From Cyclospora cayetanensis (lineage: Eukaryota; Apicomplexa; Conoidasida; Eucoccidiorida; Eimeriidae): a stretch of DNA of 64,000 nucleotides. The stretch is from contig NW_020312750.1 of assembly GCF_002999335.1 (NCBI RefSeq), positions 62,001-126,000 of the forward strand. The letters are read 5' to 3'. A model generated the notes under the pieces. The model saw only the letters and a program-made list of their open reading frames with translations. It did not search any database and was not told the DNA's origin. Both the position numbers and the translations under genes were made by a program. Every line of letters starts with the position of its first letter. Position 1 is the stretch's first letter. Positions 25,101-36,490 of this stretch are shown in pieces.

Positions 25101-28100
25101 TCCTTGTGCTCATATTATCTCACATAGGGGAGAGGGACACCTACAGTGCGCGTGGCTACACCCTATACACAGCCTTAGCATTGACAGCTAGTTTCACACA
25201 GCGTTTATCGCAAGCGCTCACAAAACCATAGCTTCTAATACCAAGGTGTCGTTACTTCACGACGGTAAGTTACACAAACAAACAAAGCGAGTAGACACCT
25301 TCTTACTGATTCTTAGTGAAGTATAACTGATTTAGTAGAAAGTGGCGAAGTCTAGCTGAGTTCTCTGCGCCTGCTATTACTCAGAATAGCACGGCCCTGA
25401 ACATGCCTATTCAGATCAAGTGCTCGGTTGCTGAGGAAATTCCTGTGTGGCTACGAAGTCCCAGTGACGGATTCCCATGTCTATGCTCCAACTTTAAAGT
25501 TGAAATGCATGCGTAAAGTTCTTTCAAGAGGCTCTGCTAATGATGCGGAATGCAGTGTGTCCCCGGGAATCCCCAAAGCCTAGCACGAACAGACTTTACA
25601 ACGCTTGGATCATTAATATCTGGCAAGGCCACTGCTCTGGCTGCCAACACAGCTATAGCGGAGGCAGCAGAACCTAAGCTATGGCTGCAAGAAGAGGCAT
25701 TACCTGTGGCCCCACAATCAAAAGATACAAATGTATCGGGGCAAGGAACTGGATGCTCAGGGTGTGGGGCAGCGAATGAGGGCTACTTGGACTGGGCCAG
25801 GGCAACAGGGAATGAAGGGCGTCTGAAATGCTCCAGGTGGCCAATGAGCAAAGCAATCACTTCGAATGGTCAGAAAAGTAGAGCTTGGAGGGATACGTGG
25901 GTGTGTAAGTGTGCAAATCAGGAAGACTTGAGTGCATCTTTTGGGTAGCAGGGGGCCGCTAAAGTAAATGAAGAGTACTAGGGAGACTCCGACCGCTCGG
26001 CAAGAGCAAAGGAATGGTATGAAGTTTTGGGCTGACAAGCGGTAAAAGAATCTACTGTAAGCGAAGAGGTGGATGCATCCTGGGCACTGATAGGTTATCA
26101 TTCTGTGTATTGTGGAAGCAATTAAATCCACACAGATATTAGGGCCTTTGACAGTGGTTATAGTGCAGTACTATCAGTGTTCACTGACGATACCCGTAAC
26201 ACTTGGTGGTAATACGGTGGTTCCTGTAGCCCAGCGCCAGGAACTGCACCAACCCAGAGTGTCTACTGCAATACCCTTTGCCCTCGCTCTAACTACCGCG
26301 TCAGTCCCACTAATACCAACGCTCATCCACATTACCCCTGGGTTTTGCCGGAGCAGTATATGCAATCCAATCACTTCCCCCAAAACACGGATTACATGCC
26401 ACTGTTATCCGCCTTCTATTTCCCCTACATCTGCAGCATCATTCTCACCATTAGTTATGAAAGTACCTCATCCGTAAAGGTTAGCTTATTCTCTGAAGTA
26501 GCAGTCAGCAGTTTGTGTTACTGTTGTGCTTCGCTTCAAAATGGGATGGGAATGGAGGTCCGATGGACGATGCTTGAGCCGATGTTTATTCTTCTGAGCT
26601 AAAGGCCAACGAACGCGTCATAGAAAATCCCTGGTGAGGGTAAGGTTTAAGCAGAGTGATACTGCGAGTCTCTTAACTAAGATATGTGGGATCATAAATT
26701 GGGGTGACAGTGAAAGTTTGGCTATTGCACGCGCTGCCTCCGTTGTATTCAGTTCATGGGCGGCATCCCCTTATGTATGTCGTTGCTATAAATGAGATAA
26801 TTGAAGTAAAGCTCAACCGAAGTTAAAGAGATCGGCCGGTTGGTAAGCTTGGGACTCGTACGCTGGGATACCCAAGAGTGTGGGCAGTTGTCATGTGCTG
26901 CTAAGATGGTTTTGATTGCGTTGATTCCTAGCTGAAACCCCGATAGAAGGAAAGAAGTCAAAGGTCCACCACTACAACGAACTCCGGATTTTGCAGTTGT
27001 CTAGTTCGAATCCAACTGGAGCCCATACGGCCACAAGCGATTCAATATAGATGGTTTAGTGATTATACGCAACGGCTATGGAGGGATTTGGCGGAAAACT
27101 GGCAGGCGCACGATTTGCTGTTCTGTGATTTGACTTGTTGAGTTGGCCGATGGGCACAGCATTCATAAATTGCCAAACTAGGTGACGCGCCATTTCTTGT
27201 TACGCTCACTAAATGGCCCTATGGATATGCCAGCTAATTTAGCTGGCCCATAACTTAATTGGTTTGAACTTGAACGTGGGTAGGCATAGCTGACTCTCAT
27301 GGGAGTGCTCATACACTATAATCGTTGCTTCTAGTCGTGGTCGCTTCCCACCTTAACCTCCAGTGTTTATGTTACTTGATGAGTTGTTTGCGCGTGAAAC
27401 TCTTCAAGTCAATTTTGCTGCGCAGGTAGGTGCATCCGACTCTCATTCTTTGCCGTAGCCCGTGGGCCCTTTGGCATGAAGGCGAGGAAAGAGGACGGCT
27501 TGTATTGAGAAAACAATGGGCAAACTTTCTTCAACACGGACACGCTTTGCACAATGTGGCCTTCCTTTTGGCAAAACAAAGAGGATCATTCTATTTTATG
27601 GTGCGCTTTTAAGATTGTAGCAAAATTAACAACCAACAGAGTGGTACGCGTAGAGGAAGGCAACTGTGCCTCTTATTATTTTAAAATTCCTTCTTCTCCT
27701 AATCTCAATCAAGAGGGTACCTGAATTACTGGAAGAGTTACGGCAGGATGCAACTAAACACACCCTCTGAACAACTCAGGTATTTGCTCATTTACAACGT
27801 GGCACATCGCCGCTAACCAGTCAGCGATTCAGTATGGAGAAACTTTGCAGTGCAGCATTAATTATTGCTGATTCGTGTATTTCGACGGTTGGTATGTCTT
27901 ATCTTCGGTAGCGCAGCGGGGACTGCGTGAGTGCAGAGGGCTACAGCACACTTGGCACTTAGTCATATTAAATTAAGTAGTACTAAGGAATAGACTGTCT
28001 TGTTTTGCTCTCCATATACTATAATCGCTGCAGCGCAGAGTTTATTTCATCATACTCATAGGAACGCTGCTGGGCCCTGAGTGGCGATGCTTCAACTGGG

Positions 28101-29287
28101 TGCGAGTGCTTTAAGAGCTCCGGACGCTACGTTGAGCACCCTAGCGGGCCCCTGTCCTCTCACCCTAGAGCCTTGTGAGTTGAGAAACTCAAGAAGAAGA
28201 ACGTTTGAGAAAGAGACAGGTACTAATTCCATTGTCGCTCTGGCATGTTCTCGAGGCTAAGTGTTTCTTAATAGAGGCTGTCGGGGTGAACATGAGTGTA
28301 CGAAACCTGTGGCTTCGTGCTTGTGGCGGCGCATTTTGGCTGCTCCTTTAATTTATAATAGAACATTTTGGCTCGATGATGACGTAATTGTATGATGGTA
28401 GACGTGCAAGGAGAGCCTAGGCGAAAAGGCACAATCCACTTAACTGTCGTTTATGCCACTTTCTCTCATTAGCGTCTGCAAGGAATGGGGTGCAATTACT
28501 GACGGAGACCCCAAACCCGACAAAAAAGAGAACTTTTTTAGCTGAAAGGGAAGTGAGCTGACTTTTGTCATCCTGTGACTGGCTGGAGTTGCGTCAAGGG
28601 ACTTTGCGACCGCATCGGATTTTCTCAAGCAGAACGCAGCACTCAACCTATGCATCTGACTGCTGATCATGCACTTCTTTTCTAGAAAGAGAAACAGCCA
28701 ATCACATCATATAATCTGTTCGTTTAGGTCAGTAGCCGTAGTTATAAACTGGTTCCTCTCTTGTCCATCGGTGTCCAGTGGCCCTGGTGCGGCAGAGCCA
28801 GGCAACGCAAGGGGTTTTCAGAGAGAAATATGGGACTATGAACTACAACCCAACAAAATCGATTATTTTGTACCGTTTACAGGTCTTATTGTTTGAGCCC
28901 CTTATTCTTCGCAGCCTTCAGAAGACATTTTAAAGTCTTGGGGAGCCATCAGGCTTCGTTCGTCAGGAGCGTGAGGCCCCTAGGCACCGCTTCAGCTTCA
29001 CAAGGAAGAAGAAGCAGCTGAAATAGCTACAGAAAAATCCTGTGACCTCGTGTATATACCTAGCAAGTTGCAGGCATATTCATGAGGGGCCCCTAAATAT
29101 ATCAGCAGGGACCTGGTAGAAGGACCGTTCGTTCCACATTAGGGAAACAGACGAGACCCTCGAATGAACTTCAAGGAATGGTGAATTCCCATGATTCACG
29201 CCAAGATTTCGTCATCACACACTTGGGCTCTTCCTTTGGCCCTTCCAGCCTCTAGGACTCGAGGGAACAGTTTGGGGTTCCCCCAGG
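22191..29287. other. Long gene-poor region with repeat relics
   Basis: No confident gene in about 7 kb. Frames with some protein character but no recognisable family: 22195-22479 (+), 23174-23548 (+, two hydrophobic segments), 23921-24304 (-, hydrophobic N-terminus) and 25550-25948 (+). A diverged copy of the retroelement LTR/tail repeat lies around 25105-25260, and a sequence resembling the LTR motif around 28240-28290. I read this as old, degraded mobile-element DNA. Confidence 0.4.
25105..25260 (-). repeat. Dispersed repeat, LTR/3'-tail copy 3 (partial)
   Basis: Shares diverged blocks with 8161-8343, for example the plus-strand string GACAGCTAGTTTCACACAGC present in both. No polymerase fragments flank it, so it could be a solo-LTR-like remnant. 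Confidence 0.5.
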
Positions 29288-31507
29288 ATGGTCCCACCGC
29301 CTCCCACCGCTGGTCCTTCCCGGGTGACAGTTGCAATACTCAACAATGAGGACATATGTTCAGGTATCAGCAGTGAACTTGAGTCACTATACACCCCTCC
29401 CACCACCCCAGGCAGTGGAAGTTGCACGCCTTTTGCCTCGAGTCCCAGCAGCAGCAGAAGCAACGTCAACAGCGGTACAAGCAGTACAAAGAGGATTTCG
29501 CGGCTCCATCACATGGCGTTTTTTGCATTGGGCTCGGCCTGTGTTCTTCCTTGGGACTGTATAGTTGTAGAGATGAACGTGTTCCAGACACACTATGTAC
29601 CCACATATCCATGGGTAGCAACGTCTACTGAAGTGAGATTCAAACTCCTTCATAGCTCTCTGCTATCATTTCATGAGTAGCACGTTAAATAGGCAAATCA
29701 CTTTGGTTGTCGCCGGATAGCTGAATAGGGGGAAGAAACCAGCTCCTCTGGGCATCGCCGACAGTCACTCTCGCCCCATTAGATAAGGAAGCGGATAAGC
29801 AGCCCGACTCTGCCTGTTGCTGTCTGAACGGGTACTTTCCTGTGCCAAGTCTCCTCTGTTCTCTGAAACTGCAGTTCCATCCAAGTCTCACTCTTCCGTG
29901 CGTGTGTCACACACCCTCGGCCGCCTCTCTGTTTCTTCTTGTCGGTGCCTGCCTCGTTCTGCACACGTCCCTTAGGCGCATGCCCGCCTCCTCGCCTCTC
30001 AGATCTTTAAGTTAGTGGCCCCTTAAAAACATTTTGCTTTGACATTGTGTTTCCCTCTTGTCTGCAGGTGCGCACCCTGTGTGCGCTATTGGGGCATTTG
30101 CTCGTCTTTCTGCTCTCTCCCGGCATCAGCCTAGTGCCCATGACTGTGGGAGGCTGTTTGGCAGCAGCCGCAGCTTGCTGTTGCCTTGCCGTAGTTTCCC
30201 CTTTGGCCGCAGCTGCTCATTTAGGGGAATCACCCACTTCCATACCAGCAGAACGGTTTGTATTTAACTGCTGCTGCATTTTGGTTGGGGTACTCGGACT
30301 CTGTTGCTCCGCAATGCATGCAGGAGTATACGGGTTGCATGCAGTAATCAGACCCTCTCTGGCAACCTCATGGGCTCTTGGGGGCGCCCTAGCAGGGCCC
30401 TTTACTGCAATTTCTGCCCTGATACTTTTCGGGAGTTTAGGGGTAGACGTTCCAGCAACCTCAACCAGACTAATCTTTGGGACATGTGCTGCATGGCTTA
30501 TTCTCTCCTGTTTCCTTCTTGCTGTGGCTTCGCGTTCACAAGAAGCAAAACGAGCTCTTCGTTTGCAGCGTCTACAGAGCATCCAACACTACCTGCAGCC
30601 TCCACAACAAAAACCAGCTGCTATGCTGTGGCTCGAGTCGCCAACGCCGGAAGCAACAGAGTGGCAGCAACAAGATCCACAGCTCATGCTACTGAAACAG
30701 ACGGAAGATGTGTTTGATAGCTTGAAACGCCAGGAAGGACAATTTTACAAGGAAGCAGTGGCACTGCTGCAGGACGACGGACCAAACCGCAGCGATAGCG
30801 GCAACAACAGTGTACAAGAATTGGAGGTCTCTCTACAAGGGTCTCTTAACCTGGGCATCCATATAGGTCATCAATTTGACTTGTATGCAGCAGTGTCTCG
30901 GCAGTGCAGCAGCAGCTTGTTGTGCTGTTTCCTTCTGTGCCTCAGCACGTACGTGGTATACCCAATTAAGGTGCAACGCATGACCCCATGTGGCAGTACA
31001 AACCCCGCATTGTATCAGCTGCTGCTTGTGGCTGCCTACCATCTAGGAGTCATTGCTGGACGCTGCACTTACTGTTGCTGCTGCACCCTAAGCTTTAAGC
31101 TAGTTCCAGCTGTGCTGCTTCTTCGTCTTATGCTTCTGCCCCTGCTGTACTGGTTTGAGTCCCTGCCACGAACAGCAATTGTGCTACTGCGGATAGCTTC
31201 AACAGCATTCTCGTCTAATCTTAAGCTAAGTCACCAGCAGTGCTTGTTCATGCTGGATTTGTTCCGGTGGCTAGCTCTTTTCCTGTACGCCGCCCTGCAT
31301 GGGCATCTGTCTGTGGTTGGGGCTGTTCGTGCAACGCTCACCCCGTCTACGTTGCCTGGCAGGGAAGCAGCAGCGTTTCTAATGAGTCTCAGTGAGACCC
31401 TTGGATTTGCTGCTGGGACAGCCCTCTCGTTCGCTGTTCCAACGACATCCATGCCACTAGAAGGGTGGACACAAGCGGCTGCCGCCACTGCGCCCCATCT
31501 AGCGTGA
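29288..31507 (+). CDS. Equilibrative nucleoside transporter (ENT / SLC29 family)
   Basis: A multi-pass transporter for nucleosides or nucleobases. Exon 1 starts with the ATG at 29288 and probably ends at 29632 (donor GTGAGA; 29614 is an alternative). It carries a Pro/Ser-rich cytosolic N-terminus and TM1 with AFFALGSACVLPWD, the ENT LPWN-type motif. The last exon is 30068-31507, phase 0, opening with VRTLCALLGHLLVFLLS like TM3 of ENTs. It also contains GVIAGRCTY (the conserved GR of TM8), LRLMLLPLLYW, and a C-terminal GREAAAFLMSL.ETLGFAAGTALSF block typical of TM10-11. TM2 is missing from these two exons, so one more exon is expected between 29633 and 30067; a hydrophobic stretch near 29919-29970 is a candidate. 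A Gln-rich loop of roughly 130 residues separates TM6 from TM7. Apicomplexans cannot make purines and depend on such transporters. Confidence 0.82.
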
Positions 31508-32355
31508 ATAAACGTGGTTCCATATTTAACAGTAATTGCAGCAGCACGGGCGGCAGCAATTAAAGGCGAAGCATCAGCAATATGCGTTGCCCGGGGGCTT
31601 GTTTGTGGGCTTTCCTACACCATCTGGGCTGGCTCCCTCGAAGTGCTTTCTTTGTGAGCTGGCGCCACCCCTCTTCGCCAAACCTCTTTTGGGTTCTGCT
31701 GCCATTTCAACAGCTCTGGCGCAACCGTTTCAGCTTCAACAAGGAAAAATGCGTCGTAAAGGGAATGAGCCCTAAATTAGTTGCACGAGTGATAAATGCC
31801 TCGTAAGCTAGTGTCCCCTGACTCAAGGGGTCTGATCGTGTATATCCATTACTGTAGTCCCTAGTACCAGGTTCTTCTAGTACTCCGCTTCACCCCTTTC
31901 AAAAGGCTTGCTCTAGTGCAGAAAAGCTCTTTTTAAGGAGAAGGAGGTGGGGTTTCTCTCCGCGATAAGACGTAGTAGGGGAGAGCAGCGAAGGGCTCTA
32001 ATTGGAATGTGGCTGTACATTCCTTTGCTGCACGCTTTCCAGTGGTATCTTTCCCCGTCTTCTGCTTGCTCCGCTTTAGGCACAGCATCAAGCTCCATTG
32101 GTTTTTTGCTTGTAGAGGATGTAGTCGTTCTGTGGTCACAAATATAAATGCAGGAAAGAGTGGGGCTTAGGGCTACGTACACAACTGCAGGGAGTGCAGA
32201 TATAGCGGCACCAAGCATAGGAACATTATCACGAATATGATAATGCATAACTTTCCGAGCGGCACCTGATTTATTAGCAGCAACCACAGATGCGGCAATA
32301 GTAGCAGGGGCCACAATGACGGCAATTGGAGCAACGGCAAATGGCAATAGGTAAC
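31508..32355. other. Convergent region between ENT and NEK genes
   Basis: Holds the 3' UTR of the ENT gene (+) and the unresolved 3' end of the kinase gene (-). Minus-strand frames at 31913-32431 and 31933-32139 may contain the final kinase exon(s), but no family match fixes it. Confidence 0.4.
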
Positions 32356-34604
32356 CTTTAGGCAAGGGCTTTCGAGAATCTCGCGTGCAGTCGGGCGGTC
32401 CTTCGGGTTTTTGTTCAGCATTTTGTCGCATATATCGCGAAGTTCGGCTGAGTACTTAGCGGGAATCTTCGGGGCCTGCATGCACTCAGACTAATTCGAA
32501 GTTAAAACAAATACGGGATCCGGCAAAGCCAAGAAAAGGGTCCAGAAGAATTGAGAAACCATAACAAAGTGCAGCTTCATTTACGCATACATGTAAGAAA
32601 TGTAAGGTGTCCTTAATATCAGTAAAGAGTGGAGCAGATATCTTGTGGCCTTAAACTGAGATGCAGCTCGACACCAACAAACCCGCCTCTCTTACTTCTG
32701 ACCCCCCACTGATCAATAATTCGGAAACATCAAATATTTTCACAAGCTTAATATTCATTGAATTTCAAGTCAGCTGCACAGGGAGCCGAAAACCATAAGC
32801 AAACATCACATAAGTCGTGAAAGAAGAGCTGAAGAAGTCACTACAACGAGACACCAATCTAAATTGGAGGCAAGAGGTATATACCGGAGCGTGGCATATG
32901 TTTCTGTTTAGCTCGGGGAAGCTTAGGCCCCTGAATGGTAGCTCAAAGGTCGCCGCTTCAAGCATGATGCAACCCAAGGCCCAAATGTCTGCTGCTGCTT
33001 GGTAAGGCTTTCCCTGCATACAAAAGTCACAGCTGTGGCAGCAGCAGAGCGAACTAAGCAGGGCCCAATTTCGATCCGATGAAAGCGACTATGGCCTCAA
33101 TTTCGACCCCTTCATTTGTTGACTAGCAAGTGCGAAAGAAGGAAACCGCAGCAGCAGCTCCAGCCAATATACCATGCAAAGTTCAGGGGCCATGAATGCT
33201 GGCGTGCCACACTGGGTCTTTGCTTGCTGGAGAGTAAACTCGAGAATTTTGGACAGTCCCAAATCACCAACTCTGATGTAGTTGTTTTCGTCCAGGAAGA
33301 CGTTTGCAGGCTTGAGATCTAAGGTATCGGCACACACTATTCTCACGTGCTAATCGTCACTGATGACTATTTTCACGCATTATGCTTTAAACTGAAACGG
33401 AGGACATTTAACCTTAGTACACGGTAGCGCGATGCGACGAGCTGCAGTGTCAGAGGGGTGAATGGATGCACGGACAAAAATTTACTCAAGGATGAGAATC
33501 AGAGGAAATTTTTGTGCTGCTCTAAGGCTGCGCGGGAGACTTAAAACCCGATGGGGAAGGGGGCACACCTCGGTGCAGGATTTTGTGTTTATGCATGTAG
33601 TCGAGGGCAATACACAGCTGGAGCAGCCAAGTCCTGAGTGTGACTTCACTGAAAGGCTTGTGCTGCCGCTTCCTCTCCCGTATAAACTTCCCCAGGTCTC
33701 CTCCTTAGAAATACACAAAGAAATCCCATCCTCCGTCAAAGGCCTAAACAATAAACCTTCCGGTCTCAACCCGCATGCTTGAGTTGTACTCTCTTCGCCG
33801 TAAAACCTTTGGCCTCATTTCAAACATAACCCATATACACCGCACGCTATAGTGGAGAAATGCAGAACTAACCTTCGCAGAAATCCATGACAATGCACAA
33901 ATGCGGGCATCCGTGGTATGTGTCGTTAAACGCGTTTCTGTAGTGCACAATAAAAGGCGCATCTATTAACTTGGAAAGGACCTAAGCGTATGAGGAACAC
34001 AGGCACAGGCACCCCAGGTACCCCATGTTCCTTGGCCGTGATCTCTATTTGGAGAGTCCAAGCCCTCATATGACCCAACGCAGAGGGAAATCTGCAGTAA
34101 GCGAATTTCACTCTACAATGAGAATGATTGTAAACTCGAAAAATAGTGGAAATGTAGGTTTTCATGTACCTCTCACAGAACAACGTAGTCATGCTCTCAC
34201 TTGGATTTCGGTTTTCGCTTCTTCGATGTCTTCTCGTTTCATTTGCCTGGTGTTAATTAGCTTCATAATGAGTCTGAAAACAGGTAAGACTCAAGGCTGT
34301 ATGCTCAGTAACCTGTGCTGGGTCTTACGATATGTTTTTTTGTAGCAAGCGGGAGACATGACTCCCGTTTGAGGTCACAGAGTGGACAGAAATACACGAA
34401 GAGACTGAAGGAATACGCAACGTCAATGAAATCACATACAAAGAAAACAGAAGAGGAAGAAGTGAATATTGACGAGCGAACGGCTAGGTACTAACATTCA
34501 ACCAAGCCGTACTTGCGGCCTGTCTTTTCCTTTACAAGGACCGCCTTTCCAAAAGAGCCGCTGCCTACAACCGACAGGACCTCGTAATCCCCAATGGTCT
34601 CCAT
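32356..34604 (-). CDS. NIMA-related (NEK-like) Ser/Thr protein kinase, 3' end unresolved
   Basis: Minus-strand exons, all in phase: 34604-34513, 34273-34201, 33981-33873, 33703-33569, 33318-33173, 33013-32885 and 32475-32356, giving 268 codons that form a near-complete kinase domain. In order: start METIGDYEVLSVVGSGSFGK (Gly loop), LIMKLI (VAIK Lys), a C-helix Glu in EDIEEAKTEI, hinge CIVMDFCEGGDL, HRDLKPANVFLD (catalytic loop), VGDLGLSK (DLG in place of DFG), CGTPAFMAPEL (activation loop and APE), DIWALGC, and RDICDKMLNKNPKDRP with the conserved subdomain XI Arg. VMDFCEGGDL and the short insert-free fold favour NEK over other families. A splice donor follows LESPCLK at 32356, so a C-terminal tail exon exists downstream but was not identified. 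NEKs act in mitosis, centrosome and cilium control. Confidence 0.88.
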
Positions 34605-36490
34605 TTTTAACTATCCCAGGGCAAAACACAGTCTGGGCTGTCCGAATAGGGAAGAAGCAACTGGTTGGTGCAGTGGTTCATGGGAATGAACACGAGGAGG
34701 AACCTCTTGTGACCCCCACCTTATATGGGTGTTGGTGCTCGTAGTGCAACAAATCTGAGCACAGATCAAGCAGCTTAAAACAAATGAGAAGCCGAATACA
34801 TTTGGCTTTAGGTGAAAGCTGCTTGCTGTAAGATCTCGCTAGCACTCGAGCGAAGTGATAGGAGCAGAATATGAACAAACGTTATGCCCAAGGGCCTGAT
34901 ATAAGTATTATACAAAAAAAGCGGATCTACTATAAAGGAACGCAGAGCCATTTTATGCAGAACTCTGTAAAACTGCTCCGGTTCACGTATGAAAAGAGCC
35001 TCTTCGGACGTGGGGAGCACGCGGAAAAAAAACAGAAAGAACAATGTCTTGTATCCTTTACACCTCAAGAGCGTAAGGATGAGTTACCTTGTGGTATAAG
35101 TCCTAAAGTTCATGCTTATTCTCCGCTGTTAGGCAACAAAAGGCGCTCGATAGAACCGCACAGAACAGAACAGCAATCTGCAAGATGTAGCTGGAAGCCG
35201 TCGGCAGCGCCTATCCTTTATAGTTGAAGCTCTTCTTTTCCAATAAACCAAGTATGCACCCACTCATTCAAGAGATATTAAATAGATTTCATGCTTACTT
35301 TACTGTATACTCGGCCTTTGAAGGAAAAGAACACTAGTTCCTAGTTCCGAGAGGGGCAACCAATGAGACCCAAACGGAGGCGGCAGACCAGGGGCCGCTT
35401 TCTTCTTCCTTCCACACCCTTGCATCTTCATAAAGGTCTCCCAAATTGCAGAGAAGGGTACATCGGCGTGACACTTCCCGCCGGACACTATGGTGGTACT
35501 CTCTTCCGCCGCTTCATGCCAAACTGAACATGGGCAGATCCCTCTCCTACGTAACTATTATCTGTTAGTGTGCAAAACTCTTCTCTGCTGAGTTCTTAGG
35601 GTTCCAGGTTGCGATAATTATGACCTTAGCAAAGCATCATTGCTTTGCTTCATAGTCATGAAATATGATGGGGAAGTGTCTAAAAACAAGGCCCTACCAC
35701 AACAGGTCGCCGGTTACAAGCACTCCGCACAAAAAGGTAAGGAGCCCATAACGATGCGTGGATTCCTCTTCGTCTGATGTGCTCGAGTTATTCTCTTTTG
35801 GTGACAGTGCCCTTTTACTAGCTAAAGAAAAACTGACGCGCATTTGTGGGATGGAGTGTTAGATGCGCACATACTTCGGAATATAACGGCCTCATTTTGC
35901 CTCAACCTTCAATCTTCGTGATCGCCTAGTCAATGGAGGGAGTGGAAAGTACCAAACATTAAGAAATGAAAAGCACTAAGTGAAAATGATCCCATGTAAA
36001 GGGTTTCTTGACCCGCGAGGTTCCCTCATCTTGTACAAGATAAATGTGACCAAGTGCAACAGCATTGCACTTAAAGAAAGGGCACTGGAGACGTTCTATG
36101 GCTCATACGCGTTTCCAGCGCTTCTCTTACTATTCCCAGCCGTTTGCTGGGCTTGATTTGTGCAATTTAATCGGTTCCAGCGTCAGGCGCTCGGACCGGC
36201 GAAACAGCGGAGTAACAAGGGAGGCGATATCGGCATATATCATCGCATCTATGCAACACTCACTTAACACGCATCTACGACGCCAGTCTGCATCCTGCGC
36301 CATAATCCTTAACCCAAACGCCGTAGTCCGTTAATCCCAACCCGAAAGCCCCAAGTTCTGGCCCCAACTCACTGAACCTGAACATCTAGCTCCTAGTCAA
36401 AAAGCCCGCAACCCTACGGCGTGATCGCATGTCGCCTTTCGCGTAAGTAACCTGCCTTAACTGCTGAAGTTTGAGAAAAGGACATGAAAG
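34605..36490. other. Intergenic region between NEK and NSA2, nothing identified
   Basis: Only short frames without family similarity. It contains the expected promoter of the kinase gene (minus strand, upstream of 34604) and the 3' flank of NSA2. Degenerate telomere-like words (CTTAACCC, CCCAAC) occur near 36305-36350. Confidence 0.4.

Noticed and set aside
26990..27030. tRNA T-arm-like sequence (AGTTCGAATCC)
   Set aside because: No matching acceptor, D-arm or anticodon stem could be built around it.
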